Below, one piece after another: positions 16,965-25,342 of a DNA stretch of 36,910 bases; position 1 is the stretch's first letter, and the number at the start of each line of letters is the position of its first letter. Origin of the DNA: Thermoguttaceae bacterium (GTDB lineage Bacteria; Planctomycetota; Planctomycetia; Pirellulales; Thermoguttaceae); NCBI GenBank assembly GCA_028694795.1, contig JAQVKF010000014.1, positions 1 to 36,910 on the forward strand, read 5' to 3'. Made by a program: the position numbers and the translations under genes. Under the pieces are notes generated by a model. That model did not search any database, was not told where the DNA came from, and saw nothing but the letters and a program-made list of their open reading frames with translations.

Positions 16965-16988
16965 TGTGATATGACAAGATATGTCACA
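16965..16988. promoter_or_regulatory. Imperfect 24-bp dyad, TGTGA-N14-TCACA
   Basis: The outer arms TGTGA and TCACA are perfect inverted repeats, and 8 of the 12 half-site positions are symmetric. It lies two bases upstream of the putative -35 box. The arms recall Crp/Fnr half-sites, but the usual spacer is 6 bases rather than 14, so the protein that binds is uncertain. Confidence 0.4.
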
Positions 16989-16990
16989 CC

Positions 16991-17021
16991 TTGTTTTTTG
17001 GAGGGGAAAATGGGGTATACT
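16991..17021 (+). promoter_or_regulatory. Candidate promoter of the GTPase cassette
   Basis: TTGTTT (16991-16996) and TATACT (17016-17021) with 19 bases between. The -10 box is good; the -35 box and the spacing are poor, which would suit an activator-dependent promoter given the adjoining dyad. Transcripts would have a leader of about 190 bases. Confidence 0.35.
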
Positions 17022-17093
17022 GTTATTGTGTTCCTGTTTTTATGGGATAATCATTTTTAAGGTGCTTTTGGAAATTCTAATGCACTTTTTGGG

Positions 17094-17126
17094 AAAATGA
17101 TGGAGGTAAAATGGTACCATCATTTT
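17094..17126 (+). promoter_or_regulatory. Perfect 10-bp hairpin in the GTPase cassette leader
   Basis: AAAATGATGG (17094-17103) pairs perfectly with CCATCATTTT (17117-17126) around a 13-base loop. A run of six T begins about 8 bases after the stem. It lies inside the expected 5' leader, 95 bases before the start codon. It could be an attenuator, a protein-binding hairpin, or a DNA operator; the T-run is too far from the stem for a classic terminator. Confidence 0.45.
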
Positions 17127-17221
17127 AGGTGAAATTTTTTGGGTGCGTGTTTATTCTCATATGCAAAGAGTGCACTATTGAACAATGGATTTAGTGGAAA
17201 AATAAACTATAGGACGTATTC

Positions 17222-18568
17222 ATGGAACAGACTTCGCAGATACTGACGAAAATCACTTGCCCACATTGTTGGGAAATTTTTTCCACCGATCAAACGCTTT
17301 ATGTGTCGCAGCACCCGGAGCTGTTGGGCGATCCACGTTTAGGTCCGAATGCGCCGCTTCGTTTTCTACCGTCACGTTTTCGTGTGGATGGTGCGGCACT
17401 TGACCCGAACGGTTTTCCCTCCCTGCAACTGGCCTGTCCGTGTTGCCATCTTGCGATACCGCGTTCGCTGTTCGAGATGCCTTCGATATTTTTCTCGATG
17501 ATTGGGGCACCGGGTTCGGGCAAGTCGTATTTTCTTGCCGCGATGACCTGGCGATTGCGACAATTATTGCCGCAGTTGTTCCATTTACATTTGACGGATG
17601 CTGATCCGCAGGTTAATTTACGGTTACAGGAATACGAATCGCAGCAATTTCTGAATCCTGATCCGAATTGTGTGGTACAATTGGCGAAAACGGAAACGTA
17701 TGGCGATCTTTACGATGCCGTGGTCCGTGAGGATCAGACGATTTACTATTTACGACCGTTTTTATTTTCTCTCGTCCCGGATCGTCAGCACCCGTTGGGT
17801 GAAGAAGCGTGGCGAGTTGCGCGTACGCTTTATCTTTACGATAACGCTGGTGAGAGTTTTCTGCCGGGTGAGGATCGAGCGACTACGCCGGTGACGCGGC
17901 ATTTGGCGCTTTCGAAAGTGATTTTTGTTTTATTTGATCCGACGCAAGATGTGCGATTCCATCGTGCGATGCAAGCGTTGTCGGGACCGTCATTGGAAAG
18001 GGAAAAACCCGCACAGGTGGCCGGTATGGTACGTCAGGAGACGTTATTTATTGAGGCGATTTCGCGGTTGCGGCGTTATGCGGGGTTAGGTCAGCATCAA
18101 AAATTGCCCGCGAAGATTATTGTCGTAGTCACGAAGCAGGATGTGTGGGGGCCGTTGTGTCCCGATTTACAGCGAGTACCGTCCGAGTTTTGGCGTTATA
18201 TTTCTTCAGATTTAATAACGAAAGGAAGCGGTGCCTCGGCGGGTGGAAATACCGCGGCGCGTGGGGAAGACGCGGTGGAGAAAACGGCCATTTTACGCAG
18301 TTCGCTCGTGCATACGTTATCGGGTAAAGTGGAGGAATTGCTTCGGAAGATTTCACCGGAGTTTGTTTCCGCGATTGATGGGATTTCGGGGGATGCCGTG
18401 TACATTCCGGTGAGTGCGACGGGCGGCAACGCGGTCACGGACGCTCAGGGACGTAAGGGGTTTCGTCCGAAAGATATCCATCCGAAGTGGACGGAAGTTC
18501 CGATGTTGTACGCGATTGCGACTCAACTTGAAGGGGTTATTCCGCACACACTGAATTTACCTCATTAA
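17222..18568 (+). CDS. Zinc-ribbon P-loop GTPase (TRAFAC/DO-GTPase2-like)
   Basis: A 448-residue soluble nucleotide switch. A split zinc ribbon is formed by CPHC (Cys13, Cys16) and CPCC (Cys72, Cys75). The P-loop GAPGSGKS lies at residues 95-102. LYLYDNAGESF contains the Walker B/switch-like DNAGE at 207-211, followed by VIFVLFDPTQD. VVVTKQD (TKxD base-specificity motif, 304-307) indicates a GTPase, and YIPVSATGG resembles the G5 SAT loop. The arrangement fits the DO-GTPase2 group of TRAFAC GTPases that comparative genomics places in GTPase-based conflict or signalling systems with GAP1 proteins; the next gene is such a GAP1-like protein. A gap of 41 bases separates the two. No membrane segment is present, so membrane association would come from the partners. 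I am confident of the GTPase but less so of the subfamily. Confidence 0.85.
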   Translation: MEQTSQILTKITCPHCWEIFSTDQTLYVSQHPELLGDPRLGPNAPLRFLPSRFRVDGAALDPNGFPSLQLACPCCHLAIPRSLFEMPSIFFSMIGAPGSGKSYFLAAMTWRLRQLLPQLFHLHLTDADPQVNLRLQEYESQQFLNPDPNCVVQLAKTETYGDLYDAVVREDQTIYYLRPFLFSLVPDRQHPLGEEAWRVARTLYLYDNAGESFLPGEDRATTPVTRHLALSKVIFVLFDPTQDVRFHRAMQALSGPSLEREKPAQVAGMVRQETLFIEAISRLRRYAGLGQHQKLPAKIIVVVTKQDVWGPLCPDLQRVPSEFWRYISSDLITKGSGASAGGNTAARGEDAVEKTAILRSSLVHTLSGKVEELLRKISPEFVSAIDGISGDAVYIPVSATGGNAVTDAQGRKGFRPKDIHPKWTEVPMLYAIATQLEGVIPHTLNLPH

Positions 18569-18609
18569 ATTTATTAAGATGAAAAGTATTTCGTAGAGAG
18601 CGTATTGAT

Positions 18610-21267
18610 ATGATTCAGGAACTTGTATATACCTCCGCGCCACGTGGCCTTCAGCCTGGTAAGTCGGGATTTTGTACCGTTGCTTGTACGCAAGGAATGA
18701 CGCCGAACCTTTTTACGATGCTCGAATCAATGAGTGGTTATCGTCATTTATCGACCGTGGGCGAGGCGAGTCCGATCGTCTATTCGTATCATCCGGTTTC
18801 GATAGGCGGTCGGGTATGGCAGGTTCTTTCACGGATATCGGCTTATGGATTAGATTACACACAGCGAGCGAACAAATTAGCGGATCATTGGGTATTGGAT
18901 CCGTCCGACAGTGTGGGGCGTAATGCGGCGTGGCTTCTTCAGCCACGTCAAAATTTGTTGCGAAGCGAGTGGAACGGTGATCCGCGCTGGCTGCTCAATC
19001 CGGGACCGTTACCGACGCAGTCTCCCAGTACCGAGGAAGAGGTGAAGCGATGTCCCTGTTGGAAAATGGTGACTGGCGATGTCGGTTGGGCGGGCGTTTT
19101 GTGTGAAAATGCGATGTTGAATCGTGAAACGACGATCATCATTCCGCCGTTATTCGATATATTGACGCTTTTTGAGGAGGCGTTGTCGCTCATACCGTCG
19201 GTGATGCGATGGCAAGTTTCGTTCAGCACTTACCTAACGCGGCTTCCACCGGGAGTGCCTTGCCTTTGGAAAGGGGTGGTTGATGGAACACCGGAGGCGG
19301 CTACGGCTCGCGAACATGCAACCTCGTCGGCCAGTCTGGTGGATTTATGCCAGCCGCTTCCACCGTTATCCGCAACGGGGTTAGAACAATCGGCTTATGT
19401 ACAGCGGGCGAGATTGATGGGAGTTCCGCGGGCCCAGGTCGCCACACCTCAAGCGGTTTCGCCGACGGCTGGGGTTCCAGGCGTTTCCACACCTTGGACG
19501 ACGTCGGCTCAAGGGGACGCAGACGTTCAGACGTTTTCGAATCCGATCACCGCGGGTCCAGGAGCGTCTTCCTCCGGATTAGCGGAGAGTGGTTCAATGC
19601 TCCGAGATGGAAGTTGTCCGCGTTTAGATTCGTCGTTTTTTCCTGGTGAGTGTTATGATGAACAGATTCCGCAGCGTCCGAATCCGGTGGCAATGGCGTG
19701 TTCCCCGGCGACTTATGCGCAATCACGGGAACGTATTTTTGGGAATGCGCCGGAATTGCCGGCGGTCGCCAAGGCAAAAAAACACCGGGAGCATTGGATC
19801 GTCGGGTTACTTCTCGCGGGTTTTATGCTAGGGATGTTAGGTGGAGGCGCTTGGGGCGTCTGGTGGTTTTGGTTCCGTCCACAAGAGGGCGATACGACAC
19901 AGGCCCCAACAAATGCGGCGGTCTCGAATGAGCCATCTGAAAAATCGGCGGTCTCGGAGAAATTGCCCAAATCGGAACCAGCTAAATCGGAAGCAGCCGC
20001 AGAGAATGCAGAGTCCCAAGATCAGAAAAATCCGGAAATGCTTCAGGCACAAAAGCAAGAGGACGTAAAACTCGGTGATGGTGCGAGTTCGACAAGCGTC
20101 CCGGAACTAAAGGACGGATCGACGGATGATGCAAGGCCCAAAGAAGACAATTCAGATTCGAAAGGCGGGGATAAAGATTCCGATGGAAGTAGTACCGCTA
20201 CGTCCCCGACTGACCAAAACATAACAAAGGCGTCGATGGCCTCAGAGGGATCAGACTCACGAGAGGTCAAGGAGAAATCGTCTGAATCGTTAGACAAACC
20301 AACCGAGGAAACACTCGCAGGGGGTGAAACGGCAGGGAATGCAGAGTTACCTGAACTTTCAGTTTGTTTTGATTCGGGTGACCCAAGTGCAAAACGAATC
20401 GAGCCGCGAGGCCGCAAACCAGTGACACTTGAAGAAGGATACACTGGTCGAAGTCAAATATGTAAGCTCTGGAAAGTGACCAAACAGAAGCCAACGGAAG
20501 AGGGCAAGCAACCCATCGTGAGTGAGACCGAAGAATTATTGTCATCTGGAAGTGTTGATAATCCGTCGTTTGAAATAGAAAGTGGTTACCTGTATGCCAA
20601 GCAACCATTTGATTATGAAACGATGAAAGGGAAAGGGAAAGAAATGACTATCTCACTCTGCGGAATACCTTTGAAGATTGTCGTAAAGGATAAAAAATAT
20701 TCTCCGGGAGATAACGTCAAGCTAAACCTAACAAACGTTACGATAAGAGCTAATCCGGACACAAACAAAGACGACCCGCCAATCGTTCAGATTGAGGATA
20801 ATGATAAGAAGGTGTGGTTTTCCGAACCTGTCTATGAAAATGAAAACAATAAGGTTCCGACCTTTCCCAAACTGACCGTTGAAGGTAGTACTCGTGAAAC
20901 ATGGACATGGAAATGCGATAAGTATTGGCCCAAGGAAGGTCTTGTGGATATCACGTTCAAATGTACGGAGGGAGTATTAGAGATTAGCAGCACCGTACCG
21001 CATTCCTTTACTTTTGAAGCAGATGGCATTCTTATGGACAACACAACGCTTCATCCGGTCGGATTTGAAACAATCAAGCTTAAAGTCAATGGCAATGAGG
21101 GAGATATGATTACGGTCAAGGGATTGGCCGCAAACACGACCATTGAAAGCAACAGTGGTAAAGAAACCGTTGTGATTAAGGACGAAACCTTCAAACTCGA
21201 TGGAACGGGTGATAAAGATAAAGAGGAATGTTTTGGTCACGAATTGACTATTGAGGGTAAGAAATAA
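18610..21267 (+). CDS. GAP1-like GTPase partner with membrane anchor and beta-rich C-terminus
   Basis: An 885-residue modular protein. Residues 1-130 (QELVYTSAPRGLQPGKSGFCTVACTQGM, SGYRHL, LSRISAYGLDYTQRANKLADHWVL) match what I know of the GTPase-associated protein 1 N-terminal domain. Residues 130-250 continue with WNGDPRWLLNPGPLP and IIPPLFDILTLFEEALSLIPSVMRWQVSFSTYLTRLP, as in the GAP1 middle region. A Pro/Ser-rich linker leads to one transmembrane segment at about 397-421 (VGLLLAGFMLGMLGGGAWGVWWFWF). A long Glu/Ser/Lys-rich linker follows (422-575), then about 300 residues of beta-strand-like, Lys- and Thr-rich sequence, possibly Ig-like repeats, likely on the far side of the membrane. 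The DNA of that last part is poorer in G+C than the rest of the gene. It presumably links a GTPase to a sensor or effector outside the membrane; this is inference. Confidence 0.78.
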   Translation: MIQELVYTSAPRGLQPGKSGFCTVACTQGMTPNLFTMLESMSGYRHLSTVGEASPIVYSYHPVSIGGRVWQVLSRISAYGLDYTQRANKLADHWVLDPSDSVGRNAAWLLQPRQNLLRSEWNGDPRWLLNPGPLPTQSPSTEEEVKRCPCWKMVTGDVGWAGVLCENAMLNRETTIIIPPLFDILTLFEEALSLIPSVMRWQVSFSTYLTRLPPGVPCLWKGVVDGTPEAATAREHATSSASLVDLCQPLPPLSATGLEQSAYVQRARLMGVPRAQVATPQAVSPTAGVPGVSTPWTTSAQGDADVQTFSNPITAGPGASSSGLAESGSMLRDGSCPRLDSSFFPGECYDEQIPQRPNPVAMACSPATYAQSRERIFGNAPELPAVAKAKKHREHWIVGLLLAGFMLGMLGGGAWGVWWFWFRPQEGDTTQAPTNAAVSNEPSEKSAVSEKLPKSEPAKSEAAAENAESQDQKNPEMLQAQKQEDVKLGDGASSTSVPELKDGSTDDARPKEDNSDSKGGDKDSDGSSTATSPTDQNITKASMASEGSDSREVKEKSSESLDKPTEETLAGGETAGNAELPELSVCFDSGDPSAKRIEPRGRKPVTLEEGYTGRSQICKLWKVTKQKPTEEGKQPIVSETEELLSSGSVDNPSFEIESGYLYAKQPFDYETMKGKGKEMTISLCGIPLKIVVKDKKYSPGDNVKLNLTNVTIRANPDTNKDDPPIVQIEDNDKKVWFSEPVYENENNKVPTFPKLTVEGSTRETWTWKCDKYWPKEGLVDITFKCTEGVLEISSTVPHSFTFEADGILMDNTTLHPVGFETIKLKVNGNEGDMITVKGLAANTTIESNSGKETVVIKDETFKLDGTGDKDKEECFGHELTIEGKK

Positions 21268-21346
21268 ATAAAACATTCAGAGGAATGCGTTTCAAGAAAT
21301 CATACGTTCGACTTGGTTTGCAACGTCACAGATAAGGGACCGTTTT

Positions 21347-22468
21347 ATGATGGATTATCAGGAACTTCGGACTCGTCTGGTGAACAGCCATGCGAGCTCT
21401 TCACTCGATGAATATGACGATTTTTGCAGGCTTGTCACCGAATATACCGCCGCTTGCAAACGTCTGAATGATCAGCTCATTTTATGTAATAAGCTGCTCA
21501 CGCAGGGGATGCGCAGTGATGCTTTGCGACAGTGCGAACAAGAAAAGCTGCTCGAAAACGTCAGCGTCCTCGATATCTGGACCCCTAGTGAATGGAAGGA
21601 AATCGCTCAACAGCACCAAATCGAAATCCCGCCAAAAATCGCCAGCGATATCGCCGCGGATCTCGATAGAGCTTATATTCAGGAAAAACCGGTTAAATCG
21701 TTGCTCGATCGACATCGATTTCTCGCGTTAAGCCGTGCGCCGCTCGTCACACGTGTCCTTGTGATGCGGCAAATTCAAGCACTCGAACCCGACAACGCGA
21801 TTGCCACGCTTGATCTCCCCATCTTCGAAGAGGCCCTCTTCAAACAAATCGTTTCCAAAATGAAAGAGGCGGATGGAAAGAACGATGGAAAAACGTTTTT
21901 AGAACTAAACGACCAATTGACCGCCGAACCGTGGCAGATTGAACTGCCGAATCAAACGCTTCGATGGGTGCAAAACGTCTATCAGAAATATCGGCTGGAA
22001 ATTATTAACACAAGCCTCGAACGCCTCGAATATGAGCTGAATGCCGCATTTTCCGAGGTTGATCTCGAACGTGGGCATCAGCTTCGTAATCAGTGGAATG
22101 AGGTCCTGCAACAGAGCGGCGGGTTGGAAGATCCCAAGATTTTGCAACGCGCACGTCCAGCACTCGAATGGTTAAGGCAGGATGATGCGCGTTTGGCTAT
22201 GTTGCAAAAACATCGACAGGCGGTCTTTCGTCTGCAAAACGCCATTGATCGACAGGATTATGAATACCTGAGCGATCTGGAACAGTTGCATCGCGACGCA
22301 CTTTCTGCGGGGATTCCACTCGATCCGTACCTCGAACGTCGATATCAGCAGCAAATGGAATCCGACCGTCGTGGAATCAAGCAGCGTTCACGTAATCAGT
22401 GGATCATTGCTTGCGTGGTAGTGGGGGTATTCCTAGCCGTGGTCATCGCAATTGGCGTTAAAATGTAG
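21347..22468 (+). CDS. Helical tail-anchored membrane protein of the GTPase cassette
   Basis: A 373-residue protein I do not recognise by name. Nearly all of it is predicted-helical, charged sequence with coiled-coil character (for example LERLEYELNAAFSEVDLERGHQLRNQWNEVLQQ and MLQKHRQAVFRLQNAIDRQDYEYLSDLEQLHRDAL). It ends in a single hydrophobic segment, WIIACVVVGVFLAVVIAIGV (about 350-370), preceded by KQRSRNQ, so the bulk should face the cytoplasm on a C-terminal anchor. ATG at 21347 and ATG at 21350 are adjacent; AAGGGA lies about 8-11 bases upstream of them. It starts 79 bases after the GAP1-like gene on the same strand. It may correspond to the helical accessory proteins seen in GTPase-associated systems; that identity is a guess. 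Confidence 0.75.
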   Translation: MMDYQELRTRLVNSHASSSLDEYDDFCRLVTEYTAACKRLNDQLILCNKLLTQGMRSDALRQCEQEKLLENVSVLDIWTPSEWKEIAQQHQIEIPPKIASDIAADLDRAYIQEKPVKSLLDRHRFLALSRAPLVTRVLVMRQIQALEPDNAIATLDLPIFEEALFKQIVSKMKEADGKNDGKTFLELNDQLTAEPWQIELPNQTLRWVQNVYQKYRLEIINTSLERLEYELNAAFSEVDLERGHQLRNQWNEVLQQSGGLEDPKILQRARPALEWLRQDDARLAMLQKHRQAVFRLQNAIDRQDYEYLSDLEQLHRDALSAGIPLDPYLERRYQQQMESDRRGIKQRSRNQWIIACVVVGVFLAVVIAIGVKM

Positions 22469-22602
22469 AACACTCGATAGCCGTTTTTTGTTGCAAATCG
22501 CTTTGGATCGATTCCAATCCGTCATATTTTTCCAGTGGAATGAGTCTCACCCGTTTTATCATCCAACTAAGCAAAACGATATTTATCACGAGAGGTGTAT
22601 CG

Positions 22603-23661
22603 ATGAATGATTTTTTTTACATTCGTGTTCGTGGAAAAACGCACGGTCCCTATGGAACGGAACAGATCCAGCAGTTCGTGCGTTTGGGCAAAATAAGTCG
22701 GTTTCATGAAATTTCAGAAGATGGAAATACATGGAAAAATGCTTCTGAATACGCCGATTTTTTCCCGTCTGCCAATAAACTTGTTCAACAGGACAGTCAA
22801 CCACAAGCTACCGATCTCGCGGCTCAACCATCCAGTGGTACCAACACGTTTGTTTCCCAGACGACATCCGGTCCATCTCAATATGCGCCGGATAGTATTT
22901 GGCGAGTGGCTCATAATAACCAGGAGCTACAGCCAGTACGATTTACTGAATTGCAACAAATGGCTATCAATGGACGTTTGTTCCATGGTGATCAAGTGTG
23001 GACGTCTGGAATGCCGCAATGGAGTATGGCCGGACAAATTCCAGGCTTGTTTCCCACGAATGTAAACACCTCAGGGATGGGGGAGGCCATGTCCACCCAT
23101 GGTATGAATGGAGCCTATGGACAGAACAATGGAAATATGTATGCCGGTGGAAATGGTGCTGGCGGTTCGGGAACGGATTTATGGCCCACGATGACTCGAT
23201 GTGCAAACTGTGGCAAATCGGTTTTGAAAACAACGCCGGCTTGCCCTCATTGTGGGCATTGGGTCTATGGCGAAACGCCGAAAAAGCACGCCATATATGT
23301 GCTTTTTGGCTATTTTTTAGGCTTTTTGGGTGTACATAATTTCTATGCAAATCGCATTGGCTGTGCGGTTGGTCAGTTAGCACTTGGTGTATTGTCGGCG
23401 ATTCTCTTTATCGTATCTATTATGTTATGTGTGGGGGATAAATCCGCACAGTTACAGGCGAGTCTGTATACTCTTGTTAGTCTTATTAATCCCTCTAGTC
23501 TTATGATCGTACTCTTTAACGAGTCCGAGGTCCTGAAAATGATTCCAACTTTTGTATGGTTACATATTATTTCGGTTATTGCTTTTACGAGTGCCCAGGT
23601 TTGGGCCTTTTTGGATATTTTAATTGTGAAGCAGGATGGACGTAAGTACCCATTTATTTGA
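22603..23661 (+). CDS. GYF_2 / zinc-ribbon / TM2-domain membrane protein
   Basis: A 352-residue protein. Residues 3-55 (FFYIRVRGKTHGPYGTEQIQQFVRLGKISRFHEISEDGNTWKNASE) form a GYF_2 domain, and residues 88-145 (WRVAHNNQELQPVRFTELQQMAINGRLFHGDQVWTSGMPQWSMAGQIPGL) a second one. A Gly/Asn/Met-rich linker leads to a zinc ribbon, CANCGKSVLKTTPACPHCG (around 204-222). A TM2-type region follows (KKHAIYVLFGYFLGFLGVHNFYANRIGCAVGQLALG) with further hydrophobic segments to the end. GYF_2 domains are thought to bind proline-rich peptides, and the GAP1-like partner has such linkers. The frame opens at 22540, but the ATG at 22603 follows AGAGGT by 6 bases and starts the domain. It is the fourth and last gene of the cassette. 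Confidence 0.88.
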   Translation: MNDFFYIRVRGKTHGPYGTEQIQQFVRLGKISRFHEISEDGNTWKNASEYADFFPSANKLVQQDSQPQATDLAAQPSSGTNTFVSQTTSGPSQYAPDSIWRVAHNNQELQPVRFTELQQMAINGRLFHGDQVWTSGMPQWSMAGQIPGLFPTNVNTSGMGEAMSTHGMNGAYGQNNGNMYAGGNGAGGSGTDLWPTMTRCANCGKSVLKTTPACPHCGHWVYGETPKKHAIYVLFGYFLGFLGVHNFYANRIGCAVGQLALGVLSAILFIVSIMLCVGDKSAQLQASLYTLVSLINPSSLMIVLFNESEVLKMIPTFVWLHIISVIAFTSAQVWAFLDILIVKQDGRKYPFI

Positions 23662-23995
23662 GTTTTTTCCATCTTTCTCAAGGATGCGGAATGTCTTTTT
23701 TCGAAGATGCTGAAGATTCGACGCCAAAATTTGGAAAATTTTTGGCGTACCTCTAGGAATCGACACTCTAAATTGATTATCATACAGTCATGCGTACTTG
23801 TAACGAAAAGTGCGGTTCATGGGATTTTCCATCACGTGTTAAGGCAAATATCTCTGTTTTACGGAAATATTCATCCGGGCAGGATATTGTCCTAATCACG
23901 CGGGGTTCTGTGATGGAATTATATTAGAAAATTGAATTGAATTGATTCATTTTCCATTGGAACACACGTACATGTTTTTTAAGGAGTTTTTGGGT
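23662..23995. other. Intergenic region after GTPase cassette
   Basis: 334 bases without a supported gene. It contains the 9-bp hairpin at 23721-23748 listed next and an AT-rich stretch at 23920-23950 that may hold the promoter of the oxidoreductase gene, although I could not find a convincing -35/-10 pair. Confidence 0.45.
23721..23748 (+). terminator. Perfect 9-bp hairpin downstream of the GTPase cassette
   Basis: ACGCCAAAA (23721-23729) pairs with TTTTGGCGT (23740-23748) over a 10-base loop, 60 bases after the stop of the last cassette gene. The 3' arm starts with T's but no T-run follows the stem, so it is a possible terminator or 3' end structure rather than a textbook one. Confidence 0.45.
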
Positions 23996-25282
23996 ATGCG
24001 TCTTCAAACAAACAGCCAACGCCGACGATTTTTGACCCATTCGATGGGATTGGGAGCTGCGATGGCTCTTCCTCAGCTCGTTCCGGGCATCGCACTGGGC
24101 AAAGATGGGACCGTGGCTCCGAGTGAACGGATTATCATGGGTGGAATTGGCATCGGAAGCCGTGGTGGTTACGATTTAAGCTGTTTCCTTCCTCAACCTG
24201 ATGTGCGATTTGTTGCGGTTGCCGATGTGAAGGCGAATCGTCGTCGTGACGTTAAAGCGACGATTGACCAGCTGAATGGCAATACTGAGTGCGCGACGTA
24301 CATTGATTTTCGCGAATTGTTGGAACGTAGTGATATTGACGCGGTACTGATTGCCACAGGACCGAACTGGCATGCGACGGCGGCCACGTACGCGGCACGC
24401 GCGGGCAAAGACGTTTATTGTGAAAAGCCGTGCACGAAAAATATTTCACAAAGTTTGCTGCTGGCTGAGGTGATGCAGCGCAGTGGACGCATTTTCCAAG
24501 CGGGTACTCAGCGTCGTAATCTTCCGCATTTTGCGTTTGCGTGTGAGTTAGCGCGGACGGGTCGGCTTGGAAAATTACGGACCGTCTACGCTCATCCGGC
24601 GGGAATGAGTGCGAACATGAGTGGTTGGGTCGCCGCGGAAGCGCAACCGCCGCGTGAAGAAGTCGATTGGGATATGTATCTCGGTCCGGCGGCATGGCGT
24701 CCGTATAATTCGGGGCTGATGAATGCGTTCAATTTTGAAAAAGGCGGCGGTCTGACCGGTGGTGGTGTATTGGAATGGGGTTCACATTGTGTCGATTTGT
24801 GCCAATGGGCGGCGGGTGCCGACAAGACGGCTCCAGTAGAGTATCTTCCACCGGAAAATGGGCGACTTGTGGCCACCTACGCCAGTGGGGTCAAGCTCGT
24901 GATTCGAGAAGATGGCTGGTTACCGCTTGGTTCCTGCCCTGTTCGATTTGAGGGCGACGCAGGTTGGGTCGAAGCGGGTGACAGCGGCAAAATGGTGCTC
25001 AGTTCGCCGGAATTGCTGGCAGGGCGTAAAGTTGCGGAGATTGGCGGATATCCGGCGACGTTCCATGTGCGTGACTTTTTAGATTGTGTGAAATCGCGAC
25101 GACAACCGAAATGTTCTGCCGTGACGGCGTGTTATGCGCATATTGCGTGTCATGCGGCAAATATTGCGATCTTTTTGAATCGTCCGCTGAAATTCGATCC
25201 GCAGAAACATGAATTTTTGGACGATGCCCAGGCGAATCGTTTGCGTAGTGAGGCGTTACGTGAGCCGTGGCGAATCGCTTAA
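23996..25282 (+). CDS. Tat-exported Gfo/Idh/MocA family oxidoreductase
   Basis: A 428-residue NAD(P)-dependent dehydrogenase, probably acting on a sugar or cyclitol in the periplasm. The N-terminus is a twin-arginine signal (SQRRRFLTHSMGLGAAMALPQ), so it should be exported folded with its cofactor. The Rossmann strand IIMGGIGIGSRGGYDL, the FVAVADV strand, AVLIATGPNWHA, and the hallmark YCEKPCTKNISQSLLLAEV (EKP motif) define the family. The C-terminal domain includes GGGVLEWGSHCVDLCQW. The frame opens upstream, but AAGGAG at 23981-23986 sits 9 bases before the ATG at 23996, which directly begins the Tat signal. The HEAT-repeat gene follows after 60 bases and a sugar isomerase-like gene converges beyond it. 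Such dehydrogenases are abundant in planctomycetes; the substrate cannot be read from sequence. Confidence 0.92.
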   Translation: MRLQTNSQRRRFLTHSMGLGAAMALPQLVPGIALGKDGTVAPSERIIMGGIGIGSRGGYDLSCFLPQPDVRFVAVADVKANRRRDVKATIDQLNGNTECATYIDFRELLERSDIDAVLIATGPNWHATAATYAARAGKDVYCEKPCTKNISQSLLLAEVMQRSGRIFQAGTQRRNLPHFAFACELARTGRLGKLRTVYAHPAGMSANMSGWVAAEAQPPREEVDWDMYLGPAAWRPYNSGLMNAFNFEKGGGLTGGGVLEWGSHCVDLCQWAAGADKTAPVEYLPPENGRLVATYASGVKLVIREDGWLPLGSCPVRFEGDAGWVEAGDSGKMVLSSPELLAGRKVAEIGGYPATFHVRDFLDCVKSRRQPKCSAVTACYAHIACHAANIAIFLNRPLKFDPQKHEFLDDAQANRLRSEALREPWRIA

Positions 25283-25342
25283 GCTTTCGAATTTTCCGAT
25301 TTGAACTGAACTTTAGACTATCTAAAAGGGCGATATACTTTG

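Larger units (their letters stand above)
16529..17221. other. Long AT-rich intergenic region before GTPase cassette
   Basis: 693 bases between divergent genes, visibly richer in A and T than the flanking genes. A 77-codon open frame at 16736-16969 has no start context or protein-like pattern, and I do not call it. The region contains GTCACA (16577-16582) and TGTGAC (16615-16620), the dyad at 16965-16988, a promoter candidate at 16991-17021 and a perfect 10-bp hairpin at 17094-17126. It looks regulatory rather than coding. I saw no tRNA or other RNA fold I could name. Confidence 0.5.

Noticed and set aside
16736-16969. 77-codon open frame in the AT-rich intergenic region
   Set aside because: No ribosome site, no homology I recognise, and composition expected from AT-rich noncoding DNA.
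16965-16988. A true Crp binding site
   Set aside because: The half-sites fit but the 14-base spacing does not match the 6-base Crp/Fnr spacer, so it is only called a dyad.
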